Assembly: GCF_024294905.1 (NCBI RefSeq)
Contig: NZ_JANCOC010000014.1
Span: forward strand, 41,714-65,368
From: Rothia gullae
GTDB taxonomy: Bacteria > Actinomycetota > Actinomycetes > Actinomycetales > Micrococcaceae
DNA length: 23,655 nucleotides
Direction of reading: 5' to 3'
Below are positions 22,375 through 23,655 of the stretch, one piece after another (positions within the stretch are counted from its first letter, which is position 1; each line of letters opens with the position of its first letter). The position numbers were made by a program, and so were the translations under genes. Below the pieces are notes generated by a model. The model was not told the origin of the DNA, searched no databases, and saw only the letters and a list, made by a program, of their open reading frames with translations.

Positions 22375-23391
22375 GTGACCCTCTACACCGCTTTGAGCGA
22401 GGTCCCCGCCGGCTACGGCCCTTCGGTCGTGACCATCGGCAATTTTGACGGCGTGCACCGTGGACATGCCCGCGTGATTTCGCGCGTGGTCTCCCTCGCT
22501 GAAGAGCACGGTTTGAGCTCTATCGCGGTTTCTTTTGACCCGCACCCGATGCAGGTGCACCGTCCCGAGGTGCCCCACCACGACATTATGGGTCAGGGCT
22601 CACGCCGTTACTTCATGTGCCTGCTGGGTTTGAACGACTGCCTGCTGCTGAACTATAACCTGGAGTTCGCTGCGCAGACCCCTGAGGAGTTCGTGAAGTC
22701 CACCTTCGTGGATGCGCTGAACGCGCGTTTCGTGGTCATCGGTGACGACGTGCGCTTTGGTAAGAACAACTCCGGCAACCTGAACACTATGCGTGAGCTG
22801 GGGGAGAAGTACGGCTTTGAGGTGGTTGTTGTTGAGGATCTGATGGTTGATGAGAACACCCGTTGCTCCTCGACCCGCATCCGCCAGCTACTGCTGGAAG
22901 GCGATATGCACGCCGCAACCGAGCTGCTGGGCCGCCACCACATGATGGCTGGTGAGGTCGTACACGGTCTGGCGCGTGGCCGCGAGTTGGGCTTCCCGAC
23001 CGCGAACCTTGAGCTTGAGGCGCGCGGCCTGATTCCCGCCGACGGTGTGTACGCCGGCTGGCTCGTGGACGAGTCCGGTAACCGTCACCCCTCCGCTATT
23101 TCGGTGGGTACGAACCCGACCTTTGACGGTATTGAGCACCGCCAGGTTGAGGCGCACGTGATTGACCGCCCGGAAGAGCGCGTGGAGGATTTCAACCTAT
23201 ACGGTCAGCGTGTGCTGATTGAGTTCGTGAAGCGTCTGCGCTCCATGGTGGCGTACGCCGGTGTTGAGGCGCTGATTGAGCAGATTAACGATGATGTGGT
23301 GCAGGCCCGCGAGGTGCTGGCTGAGGACGCGAAGAACTACTGCCCGCCGGAGTGCCCGGTGCAGGCGGAAGTGAAGCATCCCCACTTCTAA
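22375..23391 (+). CDS. ribF: Bifunctional riboflavin kinase / FAD synthetase
   Basis: RibF phosphorylates riboflavin to FMN and adenylates FMN to FAD. The 338-residue product has the N-terminal FMN adenylyltransferase domain: TIGNFDGVHRGHARVI at 20-35, FDPHP at 54-58, the VIGDDVRFGKNNSG loop at 121-134 and CSSTRIR at 164-170. The C-terminal flavokinase domain follows, with GRELGFPTANLE at 202-213, PADGVYAG at 221-228, SVGTNPTFDG at 243-252 and the catalytic-region VEAHVID at 258-264. A short tail with two Cys (NYCPPECPVQ) is unusual but may be lineage-specific. The start is GTG at 22375 with AGGAGA at 22365-22370. In relatives rpsO follows ribF; here an insertion sequence begins 68 bp after the stop. 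Confidence 0.96.
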   Translation: MTLYTALSEVPAGYGPSVVTIGNFDGVHRGHARVISRVVSLAEEHGLSSIAVSFDPHPMQVHRPEVPHHDIMGQGSRRYFMCLLGLNDCLLLNYNLEFAAQTPEEFVKSTFVDALNARFVVIGDDVRFGKNNSGNLNTMRELGEKYGFEVVVVEDLMVDENTRCSSTRIRQLLLEGDMHAATELLGRHHMMAGEVVHGLARGRELGFPTANLELEARGLIPADGVYAGWLVDESGNRHPSAISVGTNPTFDGIEHRQVEAHVIDRPEERVEDFNLYGQRVLIEFVKRLRSMVAYAGVEALIEQINDDVVQAREVLAEDAKNYCPPECPVQAEVKHPHF

Positions 23392-23459
23392 GAGCGACAT
23401 CCTGTGCTCATAGCTTTTGCCTTTAACGGCTTTGAAGCCCCGGCGGTAAGATTTTCGGA

Positions 23460-23655
23460 TGAACTGCGCCCCGAAACTTGGACGCATTAAATACTAGCCG
23501 TTACACGGCTACCTGCAGGGCCTGATCCCGGTACTCTACCGGGGTCAGGCCCCTAAGCTTTACCTGGCGCCTTACCGTATTCCAATGCATGATATAGGCG
23601 TCAAGGTCGGCTTTAAAACTCTCAAAGGTCTGCCAGTCCTGGCCACGAAAAAACT
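23460..23655 (-). mobile_element. IS3-family insertion sequence, partial (3' end)
   Basis: The terminal sequence TGAACTGCGCCCCGAAACTT (23460-23479), continuing GGAC, is a typical IS3-family inverted-repeat end, read here from the outside in and starting with TG. The transposase reading frame on the - strand ends 22 bp inside it. The other end and any target duplication lie beyond the window. The 68 bp between ribF and the element contain only a weak GGCTT/AAGCC dyad. Confidence 0.8.
23501..23655 (-). CDS. IS3-family transposase (OrfB), C-terminal fragment
   Basis: Read on the - strand from the window edge to TAA at 23503-23501, the frame encodes 50 residues. These include FFRGQDWQTFESFKADLDAY, IMHWNTVRRQVK and GLTPVEYRDQAL. 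The F-x-x-DL-x-x-YI-x-x-(W/Y)N-x-x-R-x(6)-GLTPVEYR pattern is the C-terminal end of the rve integrase domain in IS3-family OrfB, just after the catalytic Glu. The fragment is truncated only by the window end; no frameshift is visible in the part seen. Whether the element is intact cannot be judged. Confidence 0.85.
   Translation of the reverse strand, partial: FFRGQDWQTFESFKADLDAYIMHWNTVRRQVKLRGLTPVEYRDQALQVAV

Overview
This window looks like core chromosome from a high-GC Gram-positive (Actinomycetota). The gene set and order, long Ala/Pro/Gly-rich IF2, DivIVA-repeat protein, DUF4081-GNAT protein beside ispG and Rip1-type site-2 protease all fit Micrococcaceae. The moderate GC content suggests Rothia. 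The genus is inferred from these features, not proven. All genes are on the + strand except a partial transposase at the right edge.

Layout. (1) 1-3724: tsf, pyrH, frr, cdsA, i.e. translation elongation, UMP phosphorylation, ribosome recycling and phospholipid precursor synthesis. A nearly pure G/C palindromic stretch precedes tsf. (2) 3725-4517: a DivIVA-repeat protein between two strong hairpins. (3) 4690-10407: dxr, rseP (rip1) and ispG. These are two MEP-pathway isoprenoid enzymes with the site-2 protease between them. Between dxr and rseP lies an accessory islet (about 6016-7769) holding one compositionally distinct lipoprotein gene. It is flanked by four copies of a 90-126 bp palindromic repeat, two on each side. 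(4) 10601-13870: an oversized DUF4081-GNAT acetyltransferase containing two 15-bp tandem repeat arrays, then proS. (5) 13970-21173: the rimP-nusA-ylxR-infB-rbfA-truB cluster for ribosome maturation, antitermination, initiation and tRNA modification, with many hairpins in its gaps. (6) 21375-23391: a DUF4345 membrane protein and ribF. (7) 23460-23655: the end of an IS3-family insertion sequence, cut by the window edge.

The core genes are ordinary and well conserved. The least explained part is the dxr-rseP islet. Its four long hairpins share a core with an apical GCGAAGC motif, while their outer arms differ between loci yet remain self-complementary. The lipoprotein gene between them has a C9 tract inside its likely promoter spacer and an in-frame hexanucleotide repeat, both typical of contingency loci. 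This is the best candidate for something undescribed. Start codons were chosen by Shine-Dalgarno spacing and family N-termini; DivIVA, ispG and infB appear to use TTG.
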